A stretch of 64,000 nucleotides of DNA from NCBI GenBank assembly GCA_949294085.1, contig CASFFX010000003.1, forward strand, positions 228,325 to 292,324, written 5' to 3'. The stretch's first letter is position 1, and each line of letters starts with the position of its first letter. Shown in pieces: positions 44,439 to 52,830 of this stretch. The stretch is from an uncultured bacterium (GTDB taxonomy: Bacteria > Elusimicrobiota > Elusimicrobia > Elusimicrobiales > Elusimicrobiaceae). The notes beneath the pieces were generated by a model that made no database searches, was not told where the DNA came from, and saw only the letters and a program-made list of their open reading frames with translations. Position numbers and translations under genes: made by a program.

Positions 44439-45830
44439 TTATTTTTCCCCCTTCAAGTAGGCGTTAATGCGGTGGGCGGCTTCAATACCGTCCTTCATCG
44501 CCAGCAGCACCGTGGCGCCGCCGCGGATAATATCGCCTCCGGCATACACACCCGGCATAGAGGTTTTGCCTTCTTCATCCAGCACCAGCACGCCGCGTTC
44601 GGTCGTTTTCAGCTGGGGTGTGTGTTTGGCCAAAATCGGGTTAGGTTTTTGCCCAATGGCCACAATAATCGTGTCCACCGGCATCACAAATTCCGACCCG
44701 GGGATTTCCACCGGTCTTCTGCGGCCGCGTTCATCGGGCTCGCCCAAGCGGTTGCGGGTGCATTTCAGCCCGGCCACATGGCCTTTGTCGTCCGTAAGCA
44801 CTTCCTTGGGGGTTACCAGGTATTCAAATTGCACGCCTTCTTCTTTGGCGTGTTCCACTTCCGCGGCGCGGGCGGGCATTTCGGCCGCGCTTCTGCGGTA
44901 GGCAATGGTAACGGTCTCGGGCCCCAAGCGCATGGCACAGCGGGCCGCGTCCATAGCGCTGTTTCCGCCGCCCAACACGGCTACGTGTTTCCCCACTTGG
45001 ATGGGCGTGTCCGTCTGCGGGAACTTATACGCCTGCATCAAGTTGATACGGGTCAAAAATTCGTTTGCGCTGTACACGCCCACGGCGTTTTCGCCGGGGA
45101 TGCCCGTCATCGTCGGCAGGCCGGCCCCGCTTCCCACGTACACCGCATCAAATTGTTTCAGCAAGTCTTCTATTTTCTCCGTAGCGCCAATCAGCACGTC
45201 CGTTACGAACTTGACGCCCATGGCTTTGACGGTTTCAATTTCGTGATCAATCACTTCGCGCGGCAAGCGGAAGGACGGAATCCCATAGCGCAGTACCCCG
45301 CCAAACGCGTGCAGCGCTTCAAAAATCGTTACTTCATGCCCGGCGCGGGCCAATTCGGCCGCGGCCGCAATGGAGGACGGCCCCGACCCGATACACGCCA
45401 CTTTTTTGCCGGTGGGCGCCGCCGTTTGCGGAGCTTTCAGCAAACCTTTTTTCCGGGCCGTATCGGCGGTATAGCGCTCCAGCATACCGATATTTACCGA
45501 ACCAAAACGATCTTTCAAAATGCAGTTGCCTTCGCAATGTTTTTCCTGCGGGCATACGCGGCCGCAAATAGCGGGCAGCAGGCTGGTTTCCATAATTTTG
45601 GCCGCGGCTTCGCCCACTTTGCCTTCCTTCAGCAAGGCAATAAACGCCGGGATTTGCACGCCCACCGGGCAGTTGGCCTGGCAATGCGCATTTTTGCAAT
45701 GCAGGCAGCGGTCGGCTTCGGCCAAGGCTTCTTCTTCGGTAAAGATTTGAGCCACTTCCTCAAAATTATGTTTGCGCACTTCGGGGTCTAGTTGTTTCCC
45801 GTTGTGGCGCGGTGCGGACGGATTCGGCAT
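44439..45830 (-). CDS. nfnB: NfnB / glutamate synthase small subunit-like flavoprotein
   Basis: The 463-residue protein has the GltD layout: N-terminal Fe-S cysteines (CLHCKNAHCQANCPVG and CPQEKHCEGNC), an FAD-binding GSGPSSIAAAAELARAGH loop and a second NADPH-binding GGGNSAMDAARCAMRLG. Pairing with nfnA points to NfnAB rather than GOGAT, because no large glutamate synthase gene is here. The chosen ATG has GGAGGA seven bases upstream. A start five codons earlier would place the ribosome site inside the gene. Confidence 0.9.
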   Translation of the reverse strand: MPNPSAPRHNGKQLDPEVRKHNFEEVAQIFTEEEALAEADRCLHCKNAHCQANCPVGVQIPAFIALLKEGKVGEAAAKIMETSLLPAICGRVCPQEKHCEGNCILKDRFGSVNIGMLERYTADTARKKGLLKAPQTAAPTGKKVACIGSGPSSIAAAAELARAGHEVTIFEALHAFGGVLRYGIPSFRLPREVIDHEIETVKAMGVKFVTDVLIGATEKIEDLLKQFDAVYVGSGAGLPTMTGIPGENAVGVYSANEFLTRINLMQAYKFPQTDTPIQVGKHVAVLGGGNSAMDAARCAMRLGPETVTIAYRRSAAEMPARAAEVEHAKEEGVQFEYLVTPKEVLTDDKGHVAGLKCTRNRLGEPDERGRRRPVEIPGSEFVMPVDTIIVAIGQKPNPILAKHTPQLKTTERGVLVLDEEGKTSMPGVYAGGDIIRGGATVLLAMKDGIEAAHRINAYLKGEK

Positions 45831-45969
45831 AGATTTTTCCTCCATCTAATTCAAAATATAGAGAGCAAAAAACACTTTTTACGATTATACTAATGTTAGG
45901 GACGAATGTGCCCAACTTTTGTTGTACAATATATATAACATTATAGCAAAGCATAAGGAGGGGGATTGT

Positions 45970-46320
45970 ATGTGCCATAAATGTGATTGTGCCGGAAAAG
46001 GCTTGGCCGCTTTTGTGCTGGGAGCGATTGTGGGTGCGGCCGCGGGCGTGTTGTTTGCGCCGGCCAAAGGGGAAACCACCCGCCGCAAATTGAAACGCTG
46101 GGCGGACGATACGTATGAAGAACAAAAAGAATACGTGCTGGAACACGCGGAAGATTTGAAAGACAAAATCAAAGAACGCGCGTCTGACCTCAAGCAAAAA
46201 TTCGCCGACCACGCCGACGAAGCACGTGAAAAACTGGCGGAAGGGAAGGAAAAAGTAGTCAAAGAATTCAACCGCCGCAAAGACGAAATTGCCGCGAAAT
46301 TCAAAAAAGACGAAGAATAA
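45970..46320 (+). CDS. YtxH-like small membrane protein
   Basis: The 116-residue protein starts with a Cys cluster (CHKCDC). One Gly/Ala-rich membrane helix (LAAFVLGAIVGAAAGVLFAP) follows, with a LFAPAKGETTR turn typical of YtxH. A long charged amphipathic helix rich in Lys and Glu makes up the rest. Such proteins are induced by envelope stress in some bacteria. The function is unknown. AAGGAGGGGG lies just upstream. It is divergent from nfnBA and ends in a strong terminator. Confidence 0.87.
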   Translation: MCHKCDCAGKGLAAFVLGAIVGAAAGVLFAPAKGETTRRKLKRWADDTYEEQKEYVLEHAEDLKDKIKERASDLKQKFADHADEAREKLAEGKEKVVKEFNRRKDEIAAKFKKDEE

Positions 46321-46332
46321 ATTCTTTCACTT

Positions 46333-46365
46333 AAAAAACCCCGCGCTTAAAACGCGGGGTTTTTT
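46333..46365 (+). terminator. Bidirectional terminator after the YtxH gene
   Basis: AAAAAACCCCGCG and CGCGGGGTTTTTT pair around a seven-base loop. It also lies at the end of the convergent GH3-like gene. Confidence 0.92.
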
Positions 46366-47312
46366 CATTTCTTGCAAAAAGCGCGGGCCATTTCAAACGC
46401 TTCTTCAATAGGCGGCGGCTCCGGCCCCACATATACTTTGCTGATGAACATTTCGTGATTGGAAACGGCGTGAATAATTTCGTCCATCAAAAATCCTTTG
46501 TCCGCTTCCCGTTCAATGGCGTCCACCACGCCGGCTGCGTTTTTGGGGGCCAAAATATTTTCCACCCCGCAATGCAGCATTTTAATGGAGCTGGCTTCTT
46601 CATACCGCACATGCGAGCGGAACAGCGGAAAGCTCACCACACAGCCTTTGTAATTCAGGCGTTTTTTAAGCAGGCCTTTAATGACCCGGTCCGACAGCAT
46701 GGCCTGGCAGTCATTGTCTATATTCGGAAAAATCATATCGGAAGGCATAATGGCGTCCGCCCGGCGGAACGTGTGCTTGTAGGGCACGAACTCGGCATCT
46801 TCCATTTGGGCCAGCGTTTTGAGGGCTCCGGATACCCCGGGGAAATATTTAATGCAGTTCAGCGCGCCGCCGTTGGAAAGCCCGGCAATAAAATCCCCCG
46901 CCAAATGCGTAACGGTCAGGGGAACGTCGGAAAACGCCGGGGAAGAATACCCCAAATCCACCACCGGGGCCAGCACCCAGTCCAGCCCCATACTGCGCGC
47001 CATACGCGCAATCAAATTGCCTTTGCGGTACGCGCCGTCCTGCGGCAAGGAAAAGTGCTGCAATTCCCCGTTGGGCGGCAAAGCCGGCGCGTCGGTTACA
47101 ATTTCGCTTAAATCCTCGTCTATATCGGCGCAGAAGAGCAACCGCCCGTAGGGGGAAGCCTCGTTCATGCGGCGGGTAAAATCCAGCGTTTGCTGGGCCG
47201 TACCGCCATACACGCAAAAACCGCCCACTCCGCGGCGGGCCAGCTCCTGCGCTTGCTGCAAGCTGCTTTCTCCAAACCAAAAACCGGGGAACACAATACG
47301 AGCGGGTTTCAT
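46365..47312 (-). CDS. GH3/NagZ-like protein, probably inactive
   Basis: The 315-residue protein follows the NagZ TIM-barrel order: GVGGFCVYGG, LLFCADIDED in place of the usual D-x-E-G-G-R-V loop, LDWVLAPVVDL and IKYFPGVSG (about 154-162). In NagZ the loop after KHFPGHG holds the Asp-His dyad. Here that segment reads ALKTLAQ and the dyad is missing. The later S-D-D-L nucleophile motif is replaced by VVSFPLF. It is therefore probably a non-catalytic GH3 relative. AGGAGAG precedes the ATG. It lies 34 bases after an alpha/beta hydrolase-like gene. Confidence 0.78.
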   Translation of the reverse strand: MKPARIVFPGFWFGESSLQQAQELARRGVGGFCVYGGTAQQTLDFTRRMNEASPYGRLLFCADIDEDLSEIVTDAPALPPNGELQHFSLPQDGAYRKGNLIARMARSMGLDWVLAPVVDLGYSSPAFSDVPLTVTHLAGDFIAGLSNGGALNCIKYFPGVSGALKTLAQMEDAEFVPYKHTFRRADAIMPSDMIFPNIDNDCQAMLSDRVIKGLLKKRLNYKGCVVSFPLFRSHVRYEEASSIKMLHCGVENILAPKNAAGVVDAIEREADKGFLMDEIIHAVSNHEMFISKVYVGPEPPPIEEAFEMARAFCKK

Positions 47313-47346
47313 AAGCACTCTCCTGCGGGCCGTTTTGGCACCGGGT

Positions 47347-48207
47347 TTACAGCACGGAAGGGACCAACGCCTCCTCCGTAGCAGACGGAGCAACTAAGAT
47401 ATTTTGCCCTTCGGGCAGCGCGTCTTGCGCCTCGGGCAACACGTCCGGCAGTACTTCGGGCTTGTGCGGCGTTTTAAGCCATTGGATAACCGCCGGTCGG
47501 AAATATTTATCCAACATTTCATGCGAAGTTAAATCGTACGCCGTCAGAAACGTTACTTTGCCTTCGCCGGTGGTCAAAAAGGCCACGTTGCGAATCACGC
47601 TGGCTTCCAAAAATCCTTTTTTATCGGCGGCCCCGGCGGCAATCAGCACATCGCCTTTGTACAGGCGCATGGCCGGAATGGAAAGAACATCTCGGTTATT
47701 GGCCGACGGGCTGATAAGCGCCACAGCCGAAACCTCCGGCACAAAGCTCATGCTTTTGGCCGCCACATTGGCGCCCAACCCGGCCCCCAGTACCACGATA
47801 TGGGAATCCGACACGCCCTTTTTGTTTAAGAACGCTACGGCGGCTTCCACATCGCGCGTCATTTTGTTAAACTCGTTGTCCACCCCTTCCCGGGCGAAAG
47901 AGGTGTATTCCCCTTTGGCGGTGCTTTGGCCGTGGCCGCGCAGGTCCAACGCCAAATAGCCAAACCCCTCGCGGGCCAAATCGCCTTTGAAGGTGGTAAA
48001 TTCTTCTTTATTTTTGCCTAAATCGTGCAGCAAAACAACCGTTTGCTTGTCTTCCTGGGCGGGGCGGTACAGCGCAGCCAAAGCCCACCCGTCTTGCGTA
48101 GCGAGCGAAACGGTCTGCTCTTTTTGTTCCGCGCCGGCGGCAGGCATGCAGCAGCATGTCCACAGCAAACAAACCGGCGCGGCCAATTGAAATAAACGGC
48201 GCAGCAT
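47347..48207 (-). CDS. Exported alpha/beta hydrolase-like protein lacking the nucleophile
   Basis: The 286-residue protein has an N-terminal signal with a Cys run (TCCCMPAAGAEQ). An alpha/beta hydrolase fold follows: VVLLHDLGKNKEEF, YLALDLRGHGQST and the elbow VVLGAGLGANVA (137-148). The nucleophile position of G-x-S-x-G is Gly143 instead of Ser. A candidate His follows in LTSHEML. Loss of the nucleophile suggests a binding or lipid-carrier role. Its ATG lies one base after the ndk stop. The C-terminal 30 residues are Pro/Glu-rich. Confidence 0.8.
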   Translation of the reverse strand: MLRRLFQLAAPVCLLWTCCCMPAAGAEQKEQTVSLATQDGWALAALYRPAQEDKQTVVLLHDLGKNKEEFTTFKGDLAREGFGYLALDLRGHGQSTAKGEYTSFAREGVDNEFNKMTRDVEAAVAFLNKKGVSDSHIVVLGAGLGANVAAKSMSFVPEVSAVALISPSANNRDVLSIPAMRLYKGDVLIAAGAADKKGFLEASVIRNVAFLTTGEGKVTFLTAYDLTSHEMLDKYFRPAVIQWLKTPHKPEVLPDVLPEAQDALPEGQNILVAPSATEEALVPSVL

Positions 48208-48208
48208 T

Positions 48209-48667
48209 TTAACGGTCCAAAACCTCTTCGGGCTTAAACCAAAGCGCGATTTCTTTTTCCGCATCTTCCGGCGAGCCGGACGCGTGCACACAGTTCTGCA
48301 TTACATCGCCGATAAAACGCCCAAAGCTGCCGCGGATCGTCCACGGAGCGGCTTTTTCGGGGTTGGTGCTGCCGATTTCCTGGCGCACTTTGGCGATGGC
48401 GTTTTCACCCTGGAAAACGAACGCATAAATTTTATGGTTAGGCACGTTGTTAAATTCGCCCATCATGTATTGGATGACTTCTTCCAAGAAAGGCTTGCCT
48501 TCCAAATTTTTGTAGTGGGCGCGGGCCAGTTCTTCCGTCAGCGAAACCACTTTGGCCCCGGTCATTTGCAGGCCGAGGTGATCCAACCGGTCCAAAATCA
48601 GACCGCTGATGCGTTTTTCAATGGCATCAGGTTTAATTAGAACGAGTGTTCTTTCCATATATCTCAT
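48209..48667 (-). CDS. ndk: Nucleoside diphosphate kinase
   Basis: This enzyme equilibrates nucleoside tri- and diphosphates through a phospho-His. The 152-residue protein has MERTLVLIKPDAI and the active-site His in NCVHASGSPEDA. The TATAAT box lies eight bases before this ATG, so it may be leaderless and begin MRY. The usual family start is the ATG nine bases in, which has only a weak ribosome site. Confidence 0.93.
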   Translation of the reverse strand: MRYMERTLVLIKPDAIEKRISGLILDRLDHLGLQMTGAKVVSLTEELARAHYKNLEGKPFLEEVIQYMMGEFNNVPNHKIYAFVFQGENAIAKVRQEIGSTNPEKAAPWTIRGSFGRFIGDVMQNCVHASGSPEDAEKEIALWFKPEEVLDR

Positions 48668-48675
48668 ATCTAAAC

Positions 48676-48684
48676 ATTATACCA
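48676..48684 (-). promoter_or_regulatory. Extended -10 promoter of ndk
   Basis: TGGTATAAT on the minus strand ends eight bases before the first ATG of ndk. Confidence 0.65.
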
Positions 48685-48753
48685 ATCTTAAAAAACCTGT
48701 CAATGTTTTTACGAACGCGAAGGATTTTTGCCCAATACGCGGGAACATTAAGG

Positions 48754-48759
48754 TATAAT
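48754..48759 (+). promoter_or_regulatory. -10 box of the dehydrogenase-lpxB operon
   Basis: TATAAT lies about 22 bases before the ATG, with GGAGAGAA between them. A TTGCCC (48728-48733) upstream has a 20-base spacer, longer than usual. Confidence 0.55.
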
Positions 48760-48781
48760 AAAGAAAACGGAGAGAATTCTT

Positions 48782-49846
48782 ATGGCCCAAGACAGACCTA
48801 TTAAGTTCGGCGTCATCGGCGCCGGCAAGATTGGCACTTTTCACACCCGCACCCTGGCCCGAATGAAAGGCATATCGCTGGTGGGCGTGTGCGACCCCGA
48901 TTTAATGCGGGCACAAAAATTGGCGTGGGAATACAACTGCACGCCTTATTCCAAACCCGAAGAACTGGTAGGACAGGTGGATGCCGTCATCGTGGCGGCC
49001 CCCACGCCGCTGCATCATCAAATTGGCATGTACTGCCTGGAGCACGGCGTGCATACCCTGGTGGAAAAGCCCATCGCCGTTACCATGCAGGAAGCGCGCG
49101 ATTTAATTCAATGCGCCAAACGCCACGGGCTGGTGCTGCAAGTGGGCCACGTAGAACGCTTTAACCCGGCCGTGGTGGAAGCCGCCAAATACATCACAGA
49201 TCCCCGTTTTATTACCATCACCCGCCAAGGCCCGTACGACGGGCGCATGGCCAACATCAGCGTGGTGCTGGATTTGATGATTCACGATATAGACCTGCTT
49301 TACACCTTGGTTCCCAGCGAGGTGGTAAACATAGACGCCGTGGGGCTCAGCGTATTTTCCCCGCACGAGGACATTGCCAACGTCCGCCTGCATTTTGCCA
49401 ACGGCGCCGTGGCCGACGTTACCGCCAGCCGCGCCAGCTTTGAGCGGGCCCGTTTTATGCACGTATTCCAGCCCAGCGGTTATGTGTCGGTAGATTTTAT
49501 GAACGCCCGCGTAAAAACTTATCTGAAGGAAAAACCGGTGCTGGAAAGCATGAACGATTTGACCGTCAAATACCCCAAAGTGGAAAAGCAACTGCCGATT
49601 ACGGCGGAAATTCTGCACTTTATTGACTGCATTAAAACCGCCAAAACGCCGGCGCCCAGCGGCGAAAAAGGCACCAAAGCGCTGGACTTGGCGTTGCAAA
49701 TCTGCGAAAAGATGAACCGCTTTGATATTCCCAAAACAGGGCACCTGCACACGCCCAAACCGCTGCAGGCCATCAGCACGGTGGCGCGGGCCGCGCAAGC
49801 CGTGTTTGACGAGACGCTCGGCCATCTGAAAGGAGACGACAAATAA
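48782..49846 (+). CDS. Gfo/Idh/MocA family sugar dehydrogenase
   Basis: The 354-residue oxidoreductase has the nucleotide-binding GVIGAGKIGTFH and the catalytic EKPIAV (Glu95-Lys96-Pro97). It also has QVGHVERFNP and a later LMIHDIDLL with the conserved His. Its stop overlaps the start of lpxB (TAATG). GnnA, which oxidises UDP-GlcNAc at C3 to make the diamino sugar of some lipid A, belongs to this family. That is a possible role. No GnnB-like aminotransferase gene is in the window, so the role is an inference. Confidence 0.87.
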   Translation: MAQDRPIKFGVIGAGKIGTFHTRTLARMKGISLVGVCDPDLMRAQKLAWEYNCTPYSKPEELVGQVDAVIVAAPTPLHHQIGMYCLEHGVHTLVEKPIAVTMQEARDLIQCAKRHGLVLQVGHVERFNPAVVEAAKYITDPRFITITRQGPYDGRMANISVVLDLMIHDIDLLYTLVPSEVVNIDAVGLSVFSPHEDIANVRLHFANGAVADVTASRASFERARFMHVFQPSGYVSVDFMNARVKTYLKEKPVLESMNDLTVKYPKVEKQLPITAEILHFIDCIKTAKTPAPSGEKGTKALDLALQICEKMNRFDIPKTGHLHTPKPLQAISTVARAAQAVFDETLGHLKGDDK

Positions 49847-51000
49847 TGTCCACCATTACGCCTATTACCAAAAACATTCTCGTCGTAGCGGGGGACGTAT
49901 CCGGCGATATTCACGCCGCGGGGCTGATTCGCGCCTTAAAAGAGGCCGACCCGGACGTGAAGATTACGTCCGTCGGCGGCAAACAGATGCAGGCCGCCAG
50001 CGACGTGTTTTTGTACGACTTGGCCAGCAAAGGAGCCAACGGTTTTATTGAGCCGCTTAAAAAAATGCCGCTGTGGATTCAGCTGATGAACCAAATACGC
50101 GATTATATGGAAACGCAAAACCCGGTGGCGCTCATTGTGGTGGATTTTTACGGGTTTAATCATCAAATTTTAGGCATGGCCAAACACCGCCATATCCCGG
50201 CCTATTATTACGTAACGCCGCAGGTGTGGGCCAGCCGCCAATACCGCGCCAAACGCCTGGCGGCGCTTACCCGCAAAATGTTTACCATTTATCCGTTTGA
50301 GCCGGCTTTTCACCAAAAATTCGGCGGCAATGCCGTGTTTTTGGGCAACCCGCTTTTGGACCAGCTTCCCGCCCCCCTTCCCAAGGATTACCACGTGGCC
50401 GACCGCAAACACCACGCCTGGAAACTGGGCATGCTGCCCGGCAGCCGCATGAGCGAAATCAAACGCCTGACGCCGGTTTTTTATCAGGCCTACAAGCAAG
50501 TGCTCAAAGAATTTCCCAATACGCAGGCCTATATGTTCCTGCTGCCGGACGCGGACGAAAAAATCTTTTTGGATTTAATTGGCGAGAAGCCGCACCCCAA
50601 TTTCCATTTGGTCAAAGACCTGCACTACGAACTGCGCTCGCAAATGGACTTTTTGCTGGCCTGTTCCGGCACGGCCACGCTGGAAAACGCCCTGCTGGGC
50701 GTGCCGATGGTGGTGGCTTATAAATTATTTTGGCCGACCTATCAGATTGCCAAAATGATTATCAAAGTGCCGTATATTTCGCTGGTCAACCTGCTGGCCC
50801 GCAAGCCGCTGGTAAAGGAACTGATTCAATACGACGCCACGCCCCGCGCCTTGGCGGCCGAAACGATGGCGATGTTCCAAAATCCGACCCAGCTGACCCA
50901 CATGCGCGAAGAATTGTTGAAACTGCGCGCTTCGCTGGGCAAACCCGGCGTGGCCAAACGCGCCGCCGCCGAAATTCTAAACGACTTAAAACACGAGTAA
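49846..51000 (+). CDS. lpxB: Lipid-A-disaccharide synthase
   Basis: LpxB condenses UDP-diacylglucosamine with lipid X to build the lipid A backbone at the inner membrane. The 384-residue GT19 enzyme opens VVAGDVSGDIHAAGLI. It has VDFYGFNH, YVTPQVWASR, LLPGSRMSEI and the C-terminal CSGTATLENALLGVPMVV. All family hallmarks are present. It is coupled to the dehydrogenase by one base. Confidence 0.95.
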   Translation: MSTITPITKNILVVAGDVSGDIHAAGLIRALKEADPDVKITSVGGKQMQAASDVFLYDLASKGANGFIEPLKKMPLWIQLMNQIRDYMETQNPVALIVVDFYGFNHQILGMAKHRHIPAYYYVTPQVWASRQYRAKRLAALTRKMFTIYPFEPAFHQKFGGNAVFLGNPLLDQLPAPLPKDYHVADRKHHAWKLGMLPGSRMSEIKRLTPVFYQAYKQVLKEFPNTQAYMFLLPDADEKIFLDLIGEKPHPNFHLVKDLHYELRSQMDFLLACSGTATLENALLGVPMVVAYKLFWPTYQIAKMIIKVPYISLVNLLARKPLVKELIQYDATPRALAAETMAMFQNPTQLTHMREELLKLRASLGKPGVAKRAAAEILNDLKHE

Positions 51001-51004
51001 CCTT

Positions 51005-52459
51005 ATGGCAGACGCTCCGGACTTGCAAGCTTTGCTGCATAAATTCAAAGAATACAACCCCAATCAGGATACTTCCATGATTGAGAAGGCCTACTATTTC
51101 GCCCAAAAAGCCCACGAAGGGCAAAAGCGCGAAAGCGGCGAGCCGTATTTTACCCATTGCCAGCACGTGGCCAATATTCTGATGGATTTTAACCTGGATT
51201 CCGATACCATCTGCGCCGGGCTTCTGCACGATACGGTGGAAGATACCTCCGTAACGCTGGACGACTTGAAACGCGAATTTAACAAAGAAATCGCCCATAT
51301 GGTGCAGGGCGTAACGAAAATAAGCGACTTGAAGTTTTCTTCTACCGACGAAGAAACGGTGGAAAACTGGCGCAAAATGTTAATTGCCGTGGCCGAAGAC
51401 GTGCGCGTGATTTTAATCAAACTGGCCGACCGCACCCACAACATGCGTACGCTGGACGTCATGCCGCCGGACCGCCAAAAATTCAAAGCCTACGAAACTA
51501 TTTCCCTCTATGCCCCCTTGGCCCAGCGCTTGGGGATGTTTACCATTAAGACCGATTTGGAGGACCTTTCTTTCAAATACCTCCACCCGCAGGAATACAA
51601 CAGCATTAAAAGCCAGGTGGAAGCCCGCACCGCCGACAGGCAGGCCGCGCTGGACGCCTTCAAAAAACTGCTGGAACCGGCCCTGCAGGCGGAACATATG
51701 GATTTTCGCATTTTGGCCCGCGCCAAAAACTATTATTCCATTTACCGCAAAATGCAAAAACACCATTGCACCTTCGCGGAAATACAGGATTCGCTGGGCG
51801 TGCGCATTATTACCAAAACCCTGCAGGATTGCTACCGGGCCCTGGGCTTGGTGCACAGCGTGTTTAAGCCCATTGCCGGCACATTTACCGACTACATTGC
51901 CACCCCCAAGGCCAATATGTACCAAAGTATTCACACCACCGTCCTTTCGCCCACGGGGGACATTATTGAAATTCAAATCCGCACCGAAGAAATGCACCGC
52001 ACCTGCGAATACGGTATCGCGGCGCATTGGCGCTACAAAATGGGCAACGTAAAGCCGGACAAAAACTTTGACGAAAAAATTAACTGGATCCGCCGCTGGA
52101 TTGAGTGGCAGCAGGACCTGACCGCTCCGCGGGAATTTTTGGAAGGGTTCAAAACGGACGTTAACCTGCAGCAAATTTTTGTGTTTACGCCGCGGGCGGA
52201 CGTAAAATCCCTGCCGGAAGGCTCCACCCCCATAGACTTTGCCTACTCCATCCACACCGACATCGGCGACCATTACGTGGGCGCCAAGGTGAACAACCGC
52301 ATGGTCCGCATGGATTACGCCTTCAAAACGGGGGACGTGTGCGAAATTATCACCCGCAAAAATGGCGAACCCAAGCGCGACTGGCTGGAATTTGCCAAAA
52401 CCGCCGCCGCCCGCAGCCACATTAAGCGCTACCTGCGCAGCAAAGGGGTGGAATTATGA
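51005..52459 (+). CDS. Short RelA/SpoT family (p)ppGpp synthetase/hydrolase
   Basis: The 484-residue protein has the HD hydrolase domain (His51, His75-Asp76 in GLLHDTVEDT). The synthetase domain has ARAKNYYSIYRKM, DSLGVRII and NMYQSIHTTV, and a TGS domain ends at SHIKRYLRSKGVEL. The usual C-terminal zinc-finger and ACT regions (about 250 residues) are absent, so ribosome-linked control may be altered. The HD dyad is intact, which suggests it can hydrolyse as well. It is followed by a four-base overlap with a small membrane gene. Confidence 0.92.
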   Translation: MADAPDLQALLHKFKEYNPNQDTSMIEKAYYFAQKAHEGQKRESGEPYFTHCQHVANILMDFNLDSDTICAGLLHDTVEDTSVTLDDLKREFNKEIAHMVQGVTKISDLKFSSTDEETVENWRKMLIAVAEDVRVILIKLADRTHNMRTLDVMPPDRQKFKAYETISLYAPLAQRLGMFTIKTDLEDLSFKYLHPQEYNSIKSQVEARTADRQAALDAFKKLLEPALQAEHMDFRILARAKNYYSIYRKMQKHHCTFAEIQDSLGVRIITKTLQDCYRALGLVHSVFKPIAGTFTDYIATPKANMYQSIHTTVLSPTGDIIEIQIRTEEMHRTCEYGIAAHWRYKMGNVKPDKNFDEKINWIRRWIEWQQDLTAPREFLEGFKTDVNLQQIFVFTPRADVKSLPEGSTPIDFAYSIHTDIGDHYVGAKVNNRMVRMDYAFKTGDVCEIITRKNGEPKRDWLEFAKTAAARSHIKRYLRSKGVEL

Positions 52460-52761
52460 CCCAATGCCCGCGCTGCCACGCCCCGGTGGAAGAGCAGGAC
52501 AATTACTGCCGCCAGTGCGGCAAAAGCCTGCGGCCGGGAACGGGATTTTTGTTTTCCCACACGGGCATTATTTTAATGGCGCTGGTGCTGGGGCCGTTTG
52601 CCTTGCCGTGTGTGTGGATGTCCAAACTCATTACTACACCCGCCAAATGGATTTACACGCTGCTGCTGGCGCTGATGAGCGTGTATTTGTGCATAATGCT
52701 GCACCAATCCTACCTGATGATTCAAGACGCAGCCCAGCTGATGCTGGGCGCCGGGCTGTGA
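52456..52761 (+). CDS. Small zinc-ribbon membrane protein
   Basis: The 101-residue protein begins with a C4 zinc ribbon (CPRCHAP, YCRQCGK) followed by two transmembrane helices (about 34-52 and 64-84). Such small proteins often assist or sense membrane enzymes. The partner is unknown. It overlaps the RelA/SpoT gene by four bases (ATGA), which suggests a linked role in stringent control. Confidence 0.8.
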   Translation: MTQCPRCHAPVEEQDNYCRQCGKSLRPGTGFLFSHTGIILMALVLGPFALPCVWMSKLITTPAKWIYTLLLALMSVYLCIMLHQSYLMIQDAAQLMLGAGL

Positions 52762-52790
52762 ATTTCCTGCTTCCCATACCCCATATTTTG

Positions 52791-52796
52791 TACAAT
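52791..52796 (+). promoter_or_regulatory. -10 box of the peptide transporter
   Basis: TACAAT lies about 34 bases before the ATG. A TAAGGAGA site lies between. Confidence 0.5.
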
Positions 52797-52830
52797 AAAG
52801 AGTACCTGTTGAAATTGTAAGGAGAAATCA

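Noticed and set aside
43965..45791. 608-codon open frame opposite the nfnBA genes
   Set aside because: The opposite strand encodes clear flavoprotein motifs. This frame has no recognisable domain and looks like a GC-driven shadow.
48209..48667. Calling the ndk start firmly at the inner ATG (48658)
   Set aside because: The inner ATG matches the usual family start, but the close -10 box favours the outer ATG. I kept the outer one and noted the doubt.
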